A stretch of DNA of 64,000 bases from Wenyingzhuangia fucanilytica (GTDB lineage: Bacteria > Bacteroidota > Bacteroidia > Flavobacteriales > Flavobacteriaceae). The DNA lies in the NCBI RefSeq assembly GCF_001697185.1, contig NZ_CP014224.1:1736001-1800000 (forward strand), written 5' to 3'. A program made the translations under genes and the position numbers. Positions 28,633-37,768 of this stretch are shown here, piece after piece (the stretch's first letter is position 1; each line of letters starts with the position of its first letter). A model generated the notes under the pieces. That model made no database searches, was not told the origin of the DNA, and worked only from the letters and a program-made list of their open reading frames with translations.

Positions 28633-29889
28633 ATGAAATTATCTGAATTTAGAACTAAATTATCTCAAACAGCAAATACCCATTGGTTTAACGAGGTGAC
28701 TTTTAATATTAATTATAATCACTTAGATTTAAACTATGACTTTAAGGGGTTAGGGAACTTATATAGTTATATCATCAAACAAATTTCAGGATGGGAAAAA
28801 AAATCAAATAAATTACCTACTGAACTATCAAAATCCCTAGAATATTTTAAATTCGTTCAAACACGATTAATAACATTTATTAACACATTTGCTAGCGAAG
28901 AAAAGGCTAATAGTCTTGATGCTAATTTCAGATCTACAAGTCAACAAATTCTAAATAGATCAAAAGAAATTTTTCCTTTTGAAGCACCTGAAACAAATTT
29001 TTTAATAAATATTCATGAAGAACATCCTAATTATTTTAAAGGAGCATATACTTATTTAATAGGTAACCTTAATGAAAACATTAGTATTAAACAAAATTTT
29101 AATGGCTATCTATTAGCTTATGAGTTTTCCTTAAAAGACACAACTAAAATTACTGAAAGAAGAAACAAAGAAAAATCTTCTTTGTCTAGACTTAGAAATG
29201 AATTTGAAAATAGTATCCCTGAACTTAATAATCAATTAGTTGAGCATCTAAAAGAAAGTACGGAAAAATATAAAGAATTCGGTGAAAACTTAGAATTATT
29301 CAAAGCAGATAAAGAAAAAACATACTCAGACTGGTTTATAAACACAAAGGGAGACTTTGAAAATTTTAATAACGAATCTTCAAATCGCTTAAAAGAATTA
29401 GAAGATACATATAAGGAAAAATTAAAACTCGAAGAACCTGCTAAATATTGGTCTGAAAGAGCTATTAAATTAAAAAAACAAGGTTGGATAGCATTAGCTG
29501 TTGTTGTGGTTTTAGTTTTAATTGTTGTTTATTCTCTTGGACAAATTCTATGGTCAGCTCCAGAACAAATTTATGAATCATTTTTTAATGGAGACAGAAG
29601 TGCTGCTATTAGGTGGTCAATAGTATATATAACTTTAATTTCATTTATGGCTTTTTCCATAAAAGCAATAACAAAAGTAATGTTTAGTTCATTTCACTTA
29701 GCTAGAGATTGTGAAGAAAGACATACATTGACATATTTTTATTTATCCTTATTAAAAGATTCAACCGTTGAGAAAGAAGATAAAAAATTAATAATGCAAG
29801 CTTTATTTAGTCGTGCCGAAACTGGATTATTAAAAGATGATTCATCGCCTACAATGCCTAATGATATTATTGGAAGAGTTTTAAAATAA
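28633..29889 (+). CDS. Cassette 1: DUF6161-like coiled-coil membrane protein
   Basis: The 418-aa protein has a soluble N-terminal part, a Glu/Lys-rich probably coiled-coil region (residues ~180-275), two membrane helices (WIALAVVVVLVLIVVYSL and IVYITLISFMAFSIKAI) and a C-terminal block FHLARDCEERHTLTYFYLSL...ALFSRAETGLLKDD that resembles DUF6161 proteins. Function is unknown. It is the first cassette, 62 bp after the integrase stop, so transcription from the integrase promoter could reach it. The ATG lies 21 bp inside the cassette. Confidence 0.8.
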   Translation: MKLSEFRTKLSQTANTHWFNEVTFNINYNHLDLNYDFKGLGNLYSYIIKQISGWEKKSNKLPTELSKSLEYFKFVQTRLITFINTFASEEKANSLDANFRSTSQQILNRSKEIFPFEAPETNFLINIHEEHPNYFKGAYTYLIGNLNENISIKQNFNGYLLAYEFSLKDTTKITERRNKEKSSLSRLRNEFENSIPELNNQLVEHLKESTEKYKEFGENLELFKADKEKTYSDWFINTKGDFENFNNESSNRLKELEDTYKEKLKLEEPAKYWSERAIKLKKQGWIALAVVVVLVLIVVYSLGQILWSAPEQIYESFFNGDRSAAIRWSIVYITLISFMAFSIKAITKVMFSSFHLARDCEERHTLTYFYLSLLKDSTVEKEDKKLIMQALFSRAETGLLKDDSSPTMPNDIIGRVLK

Positions 29890-29894
29890 AGCCA

Positions 29895-30094
29895 ACAGGT
29901 AACACCGGCTAAACTTCATGCGGGTTTTGTGCTTACTTCAAAGTTTTGTGTATATTTACTAAGTCGCCAAATCTTGTTGATTTGGCTTTGTGAAACCACA
30001 AAAAACAAAACCAAACAAAAAGCTTCGGCTTAGTCCGTGTTCGAAAATCTTGTCGATTTTCTTCCCGCACAAAGCCTAGCCAAAACCGTTGGGC
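29895..30094 (+). repeat. attC-like site 1 (type A)
   Basis: ACAGGTAAC matches the start of cassette 1 (GTTACCTGT at 28612). Outer arms: AAC-ACC-GGCTA at the left and TAGCC-AAAACC-GTT at the right; TGCGGG/CCCGCA pairs further in. Inner hairpins are CCAAATC/GATTTGG, AAGC/GCTT and GAAAATC/GATTTTC. The unequal spacers (3 against 6 bases) leave extrahelical bases, as in classical attC. Confidence 0.85.
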
Positions 30095-30172
30095 ACAATA
30101 AAAAAATCACCAAAAAATAGAATATTCTAAGAATTGAATCTATCTTTGATAATATCAAATGATAGCATTAAA

Positions 30173-31138
30173 ATGAAACCACCTTACGATATTACTCCTA
30201 AAATTTTAAAATTAATCACTTCTATATCTGAAAAAATAGGAGAAATAAATGCAACTTTTCTAGACAAACCCTCTCCTACTCTTAGAAAACAGAATAAAAT
30301 TAAAACGATTCATTCTTCTTTGAAAATAGAAGGTAATACACTTACAGAAGAACAAATAACTTCACTACTTGAAAATAAAAGAGTAATTGGACCTAAAAAA
30401 GATGTTTTAGAGGTCCTAAATGCCATTGAGATTTATGAAAATATCGAGAAATATAATCCTCTTTCTGAAAAATCGTTTTTAAAGGCTCACAACGTTTTAA
30501 TGAGTGAATTAATAGAAAAGCCAGGTGAGTATAGAAAACAAGGTGTAGGAATCGTAAAAGGCTCAAAAGTAGAACACCTTGCTCCTCCTCATGAAAATGT
30601 TCCTTTCTTAATGAAAGATTTATTTGAATATTTAAAAACAGACGAAATAGAATTAATTAAAAGTTGTGTGTTTCATTATGAGATGGAGTTTATACATCCA
30701 TTTTTAGACGGTAACGGGAGAATGGGAAGATTATGGCAAACTTTAATTCTAATTGAAAAATATCCAGTTTTTGAATACATACCATTTGAAACATTAATAA
30801 GTAAAAATCAAGAAGAATATTATAAAGTACTCGCTTTATGTGACAAAACAGGAAAATCAACTTTCTTCATTGAATATATGCTTTCAATAATTGATAGTTC
30901 TTTAAATGAGTTATTAAATTATAACAACAGAAATTTTAATACAGAACAAAGACTTGAATATTTTAAAACTTTAGAATTTGAAGAATTTTCAAGAAAAGAT
31001 TATATGGATACATTCAAAGACATATCTTCTTCAACAGCAAGTAGAGATCTAAAAAAAGGAATTGAATTAGGAATTTTAATTAAAATAGGAGAATTAAATA
31101 AAACCCGATACAAAATTACTGTGCCCAACAACAGCTAA
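30173..31138 (+). CDS. Cassette 2: Fic family protein (class II), copy 1
   Basis: The 321-aa Fic-domain protein carries the catalytic motif HPFLDGNGRMGR (residues 175-186), where His175 is the base for AMP or other nucleotide transfer to target hydroxyls. The N-terminal inhibitory helix motif SLKIEG (49-54, [S/T]xxxE[G/N]) makes it class II, so no separate antitoxin is needed. A C-terminal winged-helix region (~260-321, SSSTASRDLKKGIELGIL) follows. A TTG at 30134 is an alternative start, but the ATG fits better. The stop codon lies inside attC-like site 2 (AACAGCTAA). A diverged copy sits in cassette 10. It is a possible toxin or stress-response module. Confidence 0.88.
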   Translation: MKPPYDITPKILKLITSISEKIGEINATFLDKPSPTLRKQNKIKTIHSSLKIEGNTLTEEQITSLLENKRVIGPKKDVLEVLNAIEIYENIEKYNPLSEKSFLKAHNVLMSELIEKPGEYRKQGVGIVKGSKVEHLAPPHENVPFLMKDLFEYLKTDEIELIKSCVFHYEMEFIHPFLDGNGRMGRLWQTLILIEKYPVFEYIPFETLISKNQEEYYKVLALCDKTGKSTFFIEYMLSIIDSSLNELLNYNNRNFNTEQRLEYFKTLEFEEFSRKDYMDTFKDISSSTASRDLKKGIELGILIKIGELNKTRYKITVPNNS

Positions 31139-31257
31139 AAAACATAGCTTTTTTGTGCTTTAACAAAGTTGGTTTTTTATTTATTTTGTGTAGTTTTAGT
31201 CTGAAAACTAATCGGCTAGTTTAAACGCTACGTTTCCTAGCTAAACACGTTGCCCAC
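31120..31257 (+). repeat. attC-like site 2 (type B)
   Basis: TGTGCCCAAC is the exact complement of the cassette 2 start (GTTGGGCACA, 30088). The arms AAC-AAC-AGCTA and TAGCT-AAACAC-GTT have the same geometry as type A but a different sequence and only ~135 bp. The same type ends cassette 10. Confidence 0.82.
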
Positions 31258-31260
31258 AAT

Positions 31261-31887
31261 ATGAAAAAATTGCTATCATTAATCATTTTAACTATCTTTT
31301 TTAGTTTTAAATCTCAATGTCAAGAAAAGATTAATTACGCAAATTTATTAGAAAAGTGTTTTACTCAAAATGAGATAAAATTATTAAATAATGGTTGTGA
31401 AATTTTTGAAAATGAAATATTGAAAATTTACACGAATGAAAATATAGGAATATCCTATAAAGAATTTCTTGAGGACATTCAAACAATGCAAATACCTCTA
31501 GAAGTATTCGAAAATAAGAAAACAACAGAATACATGAATAATTTAAAAAAGTCTGAATTATTCAACAAAATATGGGAAATATATAAAAGAGAAATTAACA
31601 CAGAAATAGTTGTTATATCTAATGACGATAATGAAAGTAAACCTGAGGAAGAATATTTTCAAATAAAGAGAGATGGTAAATATCTTAACTGCTTAATAGA
31701 AAACTATGAAAATCAAAACTTAAAAGAATTATTAAAAGCCATCAAAGAAGTTCCTGATATTAATCCAGCAATATTAGCAATTGCTTTAACAAATGAATTC
31801 AAAGAAGAAGAATTTAATTCTAATATAATGAGATTAATAATTGCAATTGATTTTTATTATGAATTGAAATTAAATTTAATGAAATAA
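31261..31887 (+). CDS. Cassette 3: secreted protein of unknown function
   Basis: The 208-aa protein starts with a signal peptide (KKLLSLIILTIFFSFKSQCQ) and continues as an acidic, mostly helical soluble domain with no recognised motif. The ATG is only 12 bp into the cassette. It ends 6 bp before attC-like site 3. A periplasmic or surface location is inferred. Confidence 0.65.
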   Translation: MKKLLSLIILTIFFSFKSQCQEKINYANLLEKCFTQNEIKLLNNGCEIFENEILKIYTNENIGISYKEFLEDIQTMQIPLEVFENKKTTEYMNNLKKSELFNKIWEIYKREINTEIVVISNDDNESKPEEEYFQIKRDGKYLNCLIENYENQNLKELLKAIKEVPDINPAILAIALTNEFKEEEFNSNIMRLIIAIDFYYELKLNLMK

Positions 31888-31893
31888 AATACA

Positions 31894-32096
31894 GTGGGCA
31901 ACACCGGCTAAACTTCATGCGGGTTCTGTGCCAACTTCAAAGTTTTGTGTATATTTACTAAGTCGCCAAATCTTGTTGATTTGGCTTTGTGAAACCACAA
32001 AAAACAAATCCAAACAAAAAGCTTCGGCTTAGTCCGTGTTCGAAAATCTTGTCGATTTTCAACCCCGCACAAAGCCTAGCCAAAACCGTTAACTTT
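31894..32096 (+). repeat. attC-like site 3 (type A)
   Basis: GTGGGCAAC matches the cassette 3 start GTTGCCCAC at 31249. It has the full type A arms and hairpins. A minus-strand frame across it is conserved between sites only because the DNA is. Confidence 0.85.
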
Positions 32097-32579
32097 AATG
32101 GTCTAAAAATTCTTTGAAAAAGTTTATGAATCAGCTGGTTCAGTAGCAATAAGAATCATTTTTATTCTTTGATAAATTTCTTTAGAAACTGACTTTAAAC
32201 TTTTATAGCTTGGAAGCTCAGTAGCTTTCTGTAAATTTCATTTCATATTAATGTTTTCATAATCGATAATTATTCGTTTTTTCTTCTTTTAAAGTAGCAC
32301 TGCTCAACTTTCCGTTTAATTAAAGTAAAGAAGATTACTATCATTAAATAAGCTTTAAAAAGGCTGAAAATGAAATATTAAAGTTTGAGAGTTTATGAAA
32401 TTAAAAAAATTATCATTGAAAACTAAAATCATTGAAAAAATTAAAGAATAAGGAAATTTTAAAACTTGAAAAAACTAAATAATTTTTCATCTAAAACAAA
32501 AATTAAAATCATCGAAAAGCAAAAAAGTAGCTGTGTAAAAATCTCTATTCTTTGAGAAATATTATAAAATAATCAACAC
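32097..32579. other. Cassette 4 body: no convincing gene
   Basis: About 480 bp between two attC-like sites without an ORF of normal length on the + strand. It is nearly identical to the body of cassette 6. The only short reading frames of note are an 18-codon frame at 32395-32451 (KLKKLSLKTKIIEKIKE) and a TTG-initiated 29-codon frame after it with a similar pattern (KKLNNFSSKTKIKIIEKQK). A small hairpin GAAGCT-cagt-AGCTTTC lies near 32210. It may be a regulatory or small-RNA cassette, or a decayed gene. Confidence 0.6.
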
Positions 32580-32783
32580 AAAGTTAACACCGGCTAAACT
32601 TAATGCGGGCTTCTATCCTACTCCAAAGTTTTGTGTATATTTACTAGGTCGCCAAATCTTGTTGATTTGGCTTAGTTTAACTAAAAAATACAAATCCAAA
32701 CAAAAAGCTTCGGCTTAGTCCGTGTCTGAAAATCTTGTCGATTTTCAACCCCGCACAAAGCCTAGCCAAAACCGTTAGCAAAA
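32580..32783 (+). repeat. attC-like site 4 (type A)
   Basis: AAAGTTAAC matches the cassette 4 start GTTAACTTT at 32088. It is type A with small differences (TAATGCGGGC, TTTAACTAAAAAA). Confidence 0.84.
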
Positions 32784-32844
32784 ATTAAAAACTTGTAAAA
32801 TCCTGAAATAGGTTGACTAAAAATTCACCAATAATTAGTCACTT

Positions 32845-33237
32845 ATGGAAAGTAATCAAAAACAACACTGTCGAAAAAAAACATACACTAAAGTAGGTTT
32901 TGAACTCAAATTATTCATCATTGACCAAATTCAAAATGGTCAAATTTCTACCAATTTTGCTGCTAAAAAATATAACGTTCCTAGATCTTCTATCGATTAT
33001 TGGATTAAAAAATATAGTACTTTAGACCAAAAGAAAAAAGCAATGAGCAAACAGGACGAAATCAAAAAATTGAAAGAGAAAATTGAAGAGCTTGAATTCG
33101 TGAAAGATTTTCAACAAGACATCATAGCCGACATGGAAATCATCACTGGAACCGAGTTGTCAAAAAAGTCATTGCCCAAAACATTAGCAGACGAGATTCA
33201 GAAAAAGAAACAAAACCGTTTAAAAGAAAATGGTTAA
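32845..33237 (+). CDS. IS3-family transposase OrfA (copy 1)
   Basis: A 130-aa helix-turn-helix protein (NFAAKKYNVPRSSIDYWIKK, end recognition) followed by a coiled-coil stretch (KLKEKIEELEFVKDF). The slippery heptamer A AAA AAG at 33162-33168 is in frame and leads by a -1 shift into the OrfB frame, which stays open from there. The product would be an OrfAB fusion of about 418 aa, the active IS3-type transposase. Confidence 0.92.
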   Translation: MESNQKQHCRKKTYTKVGFELKLFIIDQIQNGQISTNFAAKKYNVPRSSIDYWIKKYSTLDQKKKAMSKQDEIKKLKEKIEELEFVKDFQQDIIADMEIITGTELSKKSLPKTLADEIQKKKQNRLKENG

Positions 33238-33278
33238 CTCAATGTTTTGGGATTAGTAAACAAGCTTTCTATAAACGC

Positions 33279-34100
33279 TTGAAAAATCATCAAAAACAAC
33301 TACATAACGAACAGATTATCATCAAACTTGTAAAACAGTGTCGTAACAAAATTGGACTGTTTTTAGGAGCTAAAAAACTGTATCATGAACTCAAAAATAA
33401 GTTCAAAAACCTTGGAATTAAAATAGGAAGAGATAAGTTTTTCACACTTCTTAAAAATCATAAACTACTGATTAAAAGAAACAAAAACTATCATGTAACC
33501 ACCAATTCAAAGCACATGTTTTACAAATACAAGAACTTAATTAAAGACAAAGTACCCACCAGAGCCGAACAAGTTTGGGTAACGGATATCACATACATTA
33601 AAACAGATAAAGGACATGCATACCTGGCACTCGTAACAGATGCTTATTCCAAACAAATTATGGGATATAAGATAGATAATAACATGAAGACTGAACTCTG
33701 CTTAGATGCGCTTAAAATGGCTATCAAGAATAGAAAATATCCTAATCAAAAATTAATTCATCACTCTGATAGAGGTTTACAATATTGTAATCCTACTTAC
33801 ACTAAGTTTGCTGAAGACAATGGAATCATTATGAGTATGACAGAACAATATGACCCTTACGAAAATGCAATTGCAGAAAGAATTAACAGAACTTTAAAAT
33901 ATGAATATGGTTTAAAACATGTCATAAAAAATCTTAAATTAGCAAAAACAATCACCAAAAAGGCGGTCGAAATATATAACAATCTTCGTCCACATTGTAG
34001 TCTTGATTTATGCACTCCGAAACAGGTGCACTTAAATCAAAATATAAACTACAAATCGTACCGAAGAAATAAAAACAAACTGGAATTGTTAACCCTTTAA
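33279..34100 (+). CDS. IS3-family transposase OrfB, DDE integrase core (copy 1)
   Basis: The rve-type catalytic domain has Asp103 (VTDITYIK), Asp164 (HHSDRGLQY) and Glu200 (NAIAERINRT), a DD(35)E arrangement. An HTH_21-like region precedes it (residues ~10-70). Normal expression is by frameshift from OrfA; the listed ATG may be the internal start. Protein identical to copies 2 and 3. Confidence 0.93.
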   Translation: MKNHQKQLHNEQIIIKLVKQCRNKIGLFLGAKKLYHELKNKFKNLGIKIGRDKFFTLLKNHKLLIKRNKNYHVTTNSKHMFYKYKNLIKDKVPTRAEQVWVTDITYIKTDKGHAYLALVTDAYSKQIMGYKIDNNMKTELCLDALKMAIKNRKYPNQKLIHHSDRGLQYCNPTYTKFAEDNGIIMSMTEQYDPYENAIAERINRTLKYEYGLKHVIKNLKLAKTITKKAVEIYNNLRPHCSLDLCTPKQVHLNQNINYKSYRRNKNKLELLTL

Positions 34101-34143
34101 ATACACAAAAAAAGGTCAACCTATTTCAGGACGATACAACTGA

Positions 34144-34761
34144 ATGCAAAAAGAAATAGTAAGAGACACAATTGTAAAAGTAATAGAGAAAACAATTCAA
34201 CCAATTTCTGACAACTCTGAAATTTACAAAGAGATAATTAATTCTCAAAGTCAGACATATAATCTGATAATCGTGGTTTTTCTTGGAATAATTGCATTGT
34301 TCGCAGGAGCAACTTGGCTTTATAATAAGAAAATTGTAAAAGCCGAAATTATTAAAGAAACTGATAAAGTATTTAAAAAAGAGAAAGACAAATTAATAAA
34401 ACAATTTAAAACGGAATTTGAAGGGGAATTAAATTTTGTAAAAGGAGAAAGCGCAAGACTATTTGCAAATAGCATTGATGGAACTGATCCAGGAGATTAT
34501 TCGAATAAGTATTATTGGTGGATGCAATGTGTTAAATATTATAAAGCTATAGATAAAGGGAAAGGCGTGAGAATATCTGTAGAAAATGCATTACATTCTT
34601 TAACAAAGGCTATTGAAACGAAAGAAGAGTCAAAAAAGTATATTATAAAAACGTATCCTGAATTAGATGAAAATTTTTATGATATAATTAAAATCATTCC
34701 TAACGAATTAGATAAAGAGAAGTCTGAAATTAAAGAACTTACTGAAGAATTACTTAAATAA
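34144..34761 (+). CDS. Cassette 5: single-TM coiled-coil protein, unknown function
   Basis: The 205-aa protein has one membrane helix (IIVVFLGIIALFAGATWLY, residues ~52-70), then a Lys/Glu-rich probably coiled-coil segment and a C-terminal helical domain. No known family. The IS ends 5 bp before its ATG, so the leader was displaced and its natural promoter, if attC-borne, is now 1.3 kb away. The IS may supply expression instead. Confidence 0.65.
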   Translation: MQKEIVRDTIVKVIEKTIQPISDNSEIYKEIINSQSQTYNLIIVVFLGIIALFAGATWLYNKKIVKAEIIKETDKVFKKEKDKLIKQFKTEFEGELNFVKGESARLFANSIDGTDPGDYSNKYYWWMQCVKYYKAIDKGKGVRISVENALHSLTKAIETKEESKKYIIKTYPELDENFYDIIKIIPNELDKEKSEIKELTEELLK

Positions 34762-34762
34762 C

Positions 34763-34900
34763 TTTTGCTAACACCGTATAAAAATAATTGCGGTTTAGTG
34801 CTTAATCAAAAGGTCGTTGCGTGTTTGTAACGTCTGATTTTCCTTCGGAAAATCCTCGCATACAAACCCGCAACTATTCTTATACATAAACGTTAACTTT
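34763..34900 (+). repeat. attC-like site 5 (type C)
   Basis: TTTTGCTAAC exactly matches the cassette 5 start GTTAGCAAAA (32774), despite the IS between. The arms AAC-ACC-GTATA and TATAC-ATAAAC-GTT keep the geometry with a third, unrelated sequence. Inner pairs are TTGCGG/CCGCAA and GATTTTCC/GGAAAATC. Confidence 0.82.
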
Positions 34901-35384
34901 AATGGTATAAAAATTCTTTGAAAAAGTTTATGAATCAGCTGGTTCAGTAGCAATAAGAATCATTTTTATTCTTTGATAAATTTCTTTAGAAACTGACTTT
35001 AAACTTTCATAGCTTGGAAGCTCAGTAGCTTTCTGTAAATTTCATTTCATATTAATGTTTTCATAATCGATAATTATTCGTTTTTTATTCTTTTAAAGTA
35101 GCACTGCTCAACTTTCCGTTTAATTAAAGTAAAGAAGATTACTATCATTAAATAAGCTTTAAAAAGGCTGATAATGAAATATTAAAGTTTGAGAATTTAT
35201 GAAACTAAAAAAATTATCATTGAAAACTAAAATCATTGAAAAAATTAAAGAATAAGGAAATTTTAAAACTTGAAAAAACTAAATATTTTTTCATCTAAAA
35301 CAAAAATTAAAATCATCGAAAAGCAAAAAAAGTAGCTGTGTAAAAATCTCTATTCTTTGAAAAATATTATAAAATAATCAACTC
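34901..35384. other. Cassette 6 body: near-duplicate of cassette 4, no convincing gene
   Basis: Almost identical to 32097-32579, including the 18-codon frame (35199-35255, one synonymous change). The second short frame is broken by an extra A before AGTAGC. No ORF of normal length. See cassette 4. Confidence 0.6.
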
Positions 35385-35588
35385 AAAGTTAACAACGGCT
35401 AAACTTAATGCGGGCTTCTGTCCTACTCCAAAGTTTTATGTATATTTACTAAGTCGCCAAATCTTGTTGATTTGGCTTAGTTTAACTAAAAAATACAAAT
35501 CCAAACAAAAAGCTTCGGCTTAGTACGTAATCGAAAATCTTGTCGATTTTCAACCCCGCACAAAGCCTAGCCAAAACCGTTGTAACCA
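35385..35588 (+). repeat. attC-like site 6 (type A)
   Basis: AAAGTTAAC matches the cassette 6 start GTTAACTTT at 34892. Left spacer is AAC instead of ACC before GGCTA. Confidence 0.84.
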
Positions 35589-35613
35589 ATTTGAAAAAAA
35601 TCTCTTGTCTTTA

Positions 35614-36264
35614 ATGAAATTTATTGAATATTTTAAGCTTACAAAAAGAACATCCAATAACTTAATGAATATCTCTCTTTTGATTTTTTCAAGTATTGTA
35701 TTTATAATGTTTATAATTATTGAGTATGATAATTTGAACTTATCAGTTTTCTTAAAATTTCTAGCAATAAGTATTTTTTTCGGTTTGTTATTTAGCGTTT
35801 TTATACTTTCTATAGCTATTTTAGTATCATTTCAAAAAATAAAACCGATTATCAATCTTTATAATTCTACTTTGAAAGAGATACGAGAGAAATGCGGATT
35901 AATTATTTATGAAAAAGACCTGAATTTTAAATTCAATTATTTGGAATTTGAAATAATCGCTACAAAAAGAACTGAGTATCCTATAAAATTTGACTTAGTA
36001 AATAGTCAAATCTGGATAACGATTTATAATAATGTATCAAAAATTGAAAATTTCAACAAAAAAAGATTATCAATTCTAAAAAAATACAGAAAAGAAAAAA
36101 TTGAATTAACTGGTTGGGGATTAAAAAAAGTAATATCTAAAAATGAATGGAAAAATATCACTGAAAGTGACTTTAAAAAAATAGTTAATCAGTTAAAATC
36201 AATCTCTGAAACAGAAAATTTGGAAATGTATGATTTTGAAAAAACTGGTTACAACACCGGCTAA
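35614..36264 (+). CDS. Cassette 7: two-TM membrane protein, unknown function
   Basis: A 216-aa protein with two membrane helices in the first ~75 residues (LLIFSSIVFIMFIIIEY and FLAISIFFGLLFSVFILSIA) and a soluble C-terminal domain. No recognised family. A TTG at 35605 is an alternative start; the ATG is preferred. The frame reads through the cassette-end complement TGGTTACAAC and stops at TAA inside attC-like site 7 (GGCTAA), so the last residues (YNTG) are encoded by the recombination site. Confidence 0.68.
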   Translation: MKFIEYFKLTKRTSNNLMNISLLIFSSIVFIMFIIIEYDNLNLSVFLKFLAISIFFGLLFSVFILSIAILVSFQKIKPIINLYNSTLKEIREKCGLIIYEKDLNFKFNYLEFEIIATKRTEYPIKFDLVNSQIWITIYNNVSKIENFNKKRLSILKKYRKEKIELTGWGLKKVISKNEWKNITESDFKKIVNQLKSISETENLEMYDFEKTGYNTG

Positions 36265-36450
36265 ACTTCATGCGGGCTCTGTGCTTACTTCAAAGTTTTG
36301 TGTATATTTACTAAGTCGCCAAATCTTGTTGATTTGGCTTTGTGAAATCAAAAGAAACAAATCCAAACAAAAAGCTTCGGCTTAGTACGTGTTCGAAAAT
36401 CTTGTCGATTTTCAATCCCGCACAAAGCCTAGCCAAAACCGTTACAAACA
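36246..36450 (+). repeat. attC-like site 7 (type A)
   Basis: TGGTTACAAC exactly matches the cassette 7 start GTTGTAACCA (35579). It overlaps the end of the cassette 7 gene and supplies its stop codon. Confidence 0.85.
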
Positions 36451-36512
36451 AGGCAAAAAAATGTAAAATCCTGAAATAGGTTGACTAAAAATTCACCAAT
36501 AATTAGTCACTT

Positions 36513-36905
36513 ATGGAAAGTAATCAAAAACAACACTGTCGAAAAAAAACATACACTAAAGTAGGTTTTGAACTCAAATTATTCATCATTGACCAAATTC
36601 AAAATGGTCAAATTTCTACCAATTTTGCTGCTAAAAAATATAACGTTCCTAGATCTTCTATCGATTATTGGATTAAAAAATATAGTACTTTAGACCAAAA
36701 GAAAAAAGCAATGAGCAAACAGGACGAAATCAAAAAATTGAAAGAGAAAATTGAAGAGCTTGAATTCGTGAAAGATTTTCAACAAGACATCATAGCCGAC
36801 ATGGAAATCATCACTGGAACCGAGTTGTCAAAAAAGTCATTGCCCAAAACATTAGCAGACGAGATTCAGAAAAAGAAACAAAACCGTTTAAAAGAAAATG
36901 GTTAA
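36513..36905 (+). CDS. IS3-family transposase OrfA (copy 2)
   Basis: 130 aa, identical to copy 1, with the same in-frame A AAA AAG slippery site. Confidence 0.92.
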   Translation: MESNQKQHCRKKTYTKVGFELKLFIIDQIQNGQISTNFAAKKYNVPRSSIDYWIKKYSTLDQKKKAMSKQDEIKKLKEKIEELEFVKDFQQDIIADMEIITGTELSKKSLPKTLADEIQKKKQNRLKENG

Positions 36906-36946
36906 CTCAATGTTTTGGGATTAGTAAACAAGCTTTCTATAAACGC

Positions 36947-37768
36947 TTGAAAAATCATCAAAAACAACTACATAACGAACAGATTATCATCAAACTTGTA
37001 AAACAGTGTCGTAACAAAATTGGACTGTTTTTAGGAGCTAAAAAACTGTATCATGAACTCAAAAATAAGTTCAAAAACCTTGGAATTAAAATAGGAAGAG
37101 ATAAGTTTTTCACACTTCTTAAAAATCATAAACTACTGATTAAAAGAAACAAAAACTATCATGTAACCACCAATTCAAAGCACATGTTTTACAAATACAA
37201 GAACTTAATTAAAGACAAAGTACCCACCAGAGCCGAACAAGTTTGGGTAACGGATATCACATACATTAAAACAGATAAAGGACATGCATACCTGGCACTC
37301 GTAACAGATGCTTATTCCAAACAAATTATGGGATATAAGATAGATAATAACATGAAGACTGAACTCTGCTTAGATGCGCTTAAAATGGCTATCAAGAATA
37401 GAAAATATCCTAATCAAAAATTAATTCATCACTCTGATAGAGGTTTACAATATTGTAATCCTACTTACACTAAGTTTGCTGAAGACAATGGAATCATTAT
37501 GAGTATGACAGAACAATATGACCCTTACGAAAATGCAATTGCAGAAAGAATTAACAGAACTTTAAAATATGAATATGGTTTAAAACATGTCATAAAAAAT
37601 CTTAAATTAGCAAAAACAATCACCAAAAAGGCGGTCGAAATATATAACAATCTTCGTCCACATTGTAGTCTTGATTTATGCACTCCGAAACAGGTGCACT
37701 TAAATCAAAATATAAACTACAAATCGTACCGAAGAAATAAAAACAAACTGGAATTGTTAACCCTTTAA
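36947..37768 (+). CDS. IS3-family transposase OrfB (copy 2)
   Basis: 273 aa from the internal ATG, identical to copy 1, DDE residues intact. Confidence 0.92.
   Translation: MKNHQKQLHNEQIIIKLVKQCRNKIGLFLGAKKLYHELKNKFKNLGIKIGRDKFFTLLKNHKLLIKRNKNYHVTTNSKHMFYKYKNLIKDKVPTRAEQVWVTDITYIKTDKGHAYLALVTDAYSKQIMGYKIDNNMKTELCLDALKMAIKNRKYPNQKLIHHSDRGLQYCNPTYTKFAEDNGIIMSMTEQYDPYENAIAERINRTLKYEYGLKHVIKNLKLAKTITKKAVEIYNNLRPHCSLDLCTPKQVHLNQNINYKSYRRNKNKLELLTL

Larger units (their letters stand above)
32794..34138 (+). mobile_element. IS3-family element, copy 1 (intact, 3-bp target duplication)
   Basis: A 1345-bp element with imperfect ends TGTAAAATCCTGAAATAGG / CCTATTTCAGGACGATACA (3 mismatches) and terminal TG...CA. 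It is flanked by ACT on both sides (32791-32793 and 34139-34141), a 3-bp target duplication. It sits between the start of cassette 5 and its gene. It encodes OrfA and OrfB. Confidence 0.93.

Noticed and set aside
31958-32149. Minus-strand frames across attC-like sites (also 39527-39709) giving similar peptides
   Set aside because: They exist because the DNA of the sites is conserved and partly palindromic; no start or codon signal supports a protein.
32395-32451. The 18-codon frame in cassette 4 as a lanthipeptide precursor
   Set aside because: The K/L-rich sequence recalls leader peptides, but the frame stops before any core with Ser/Thr/Cys and no modifying enzyme is nearby.
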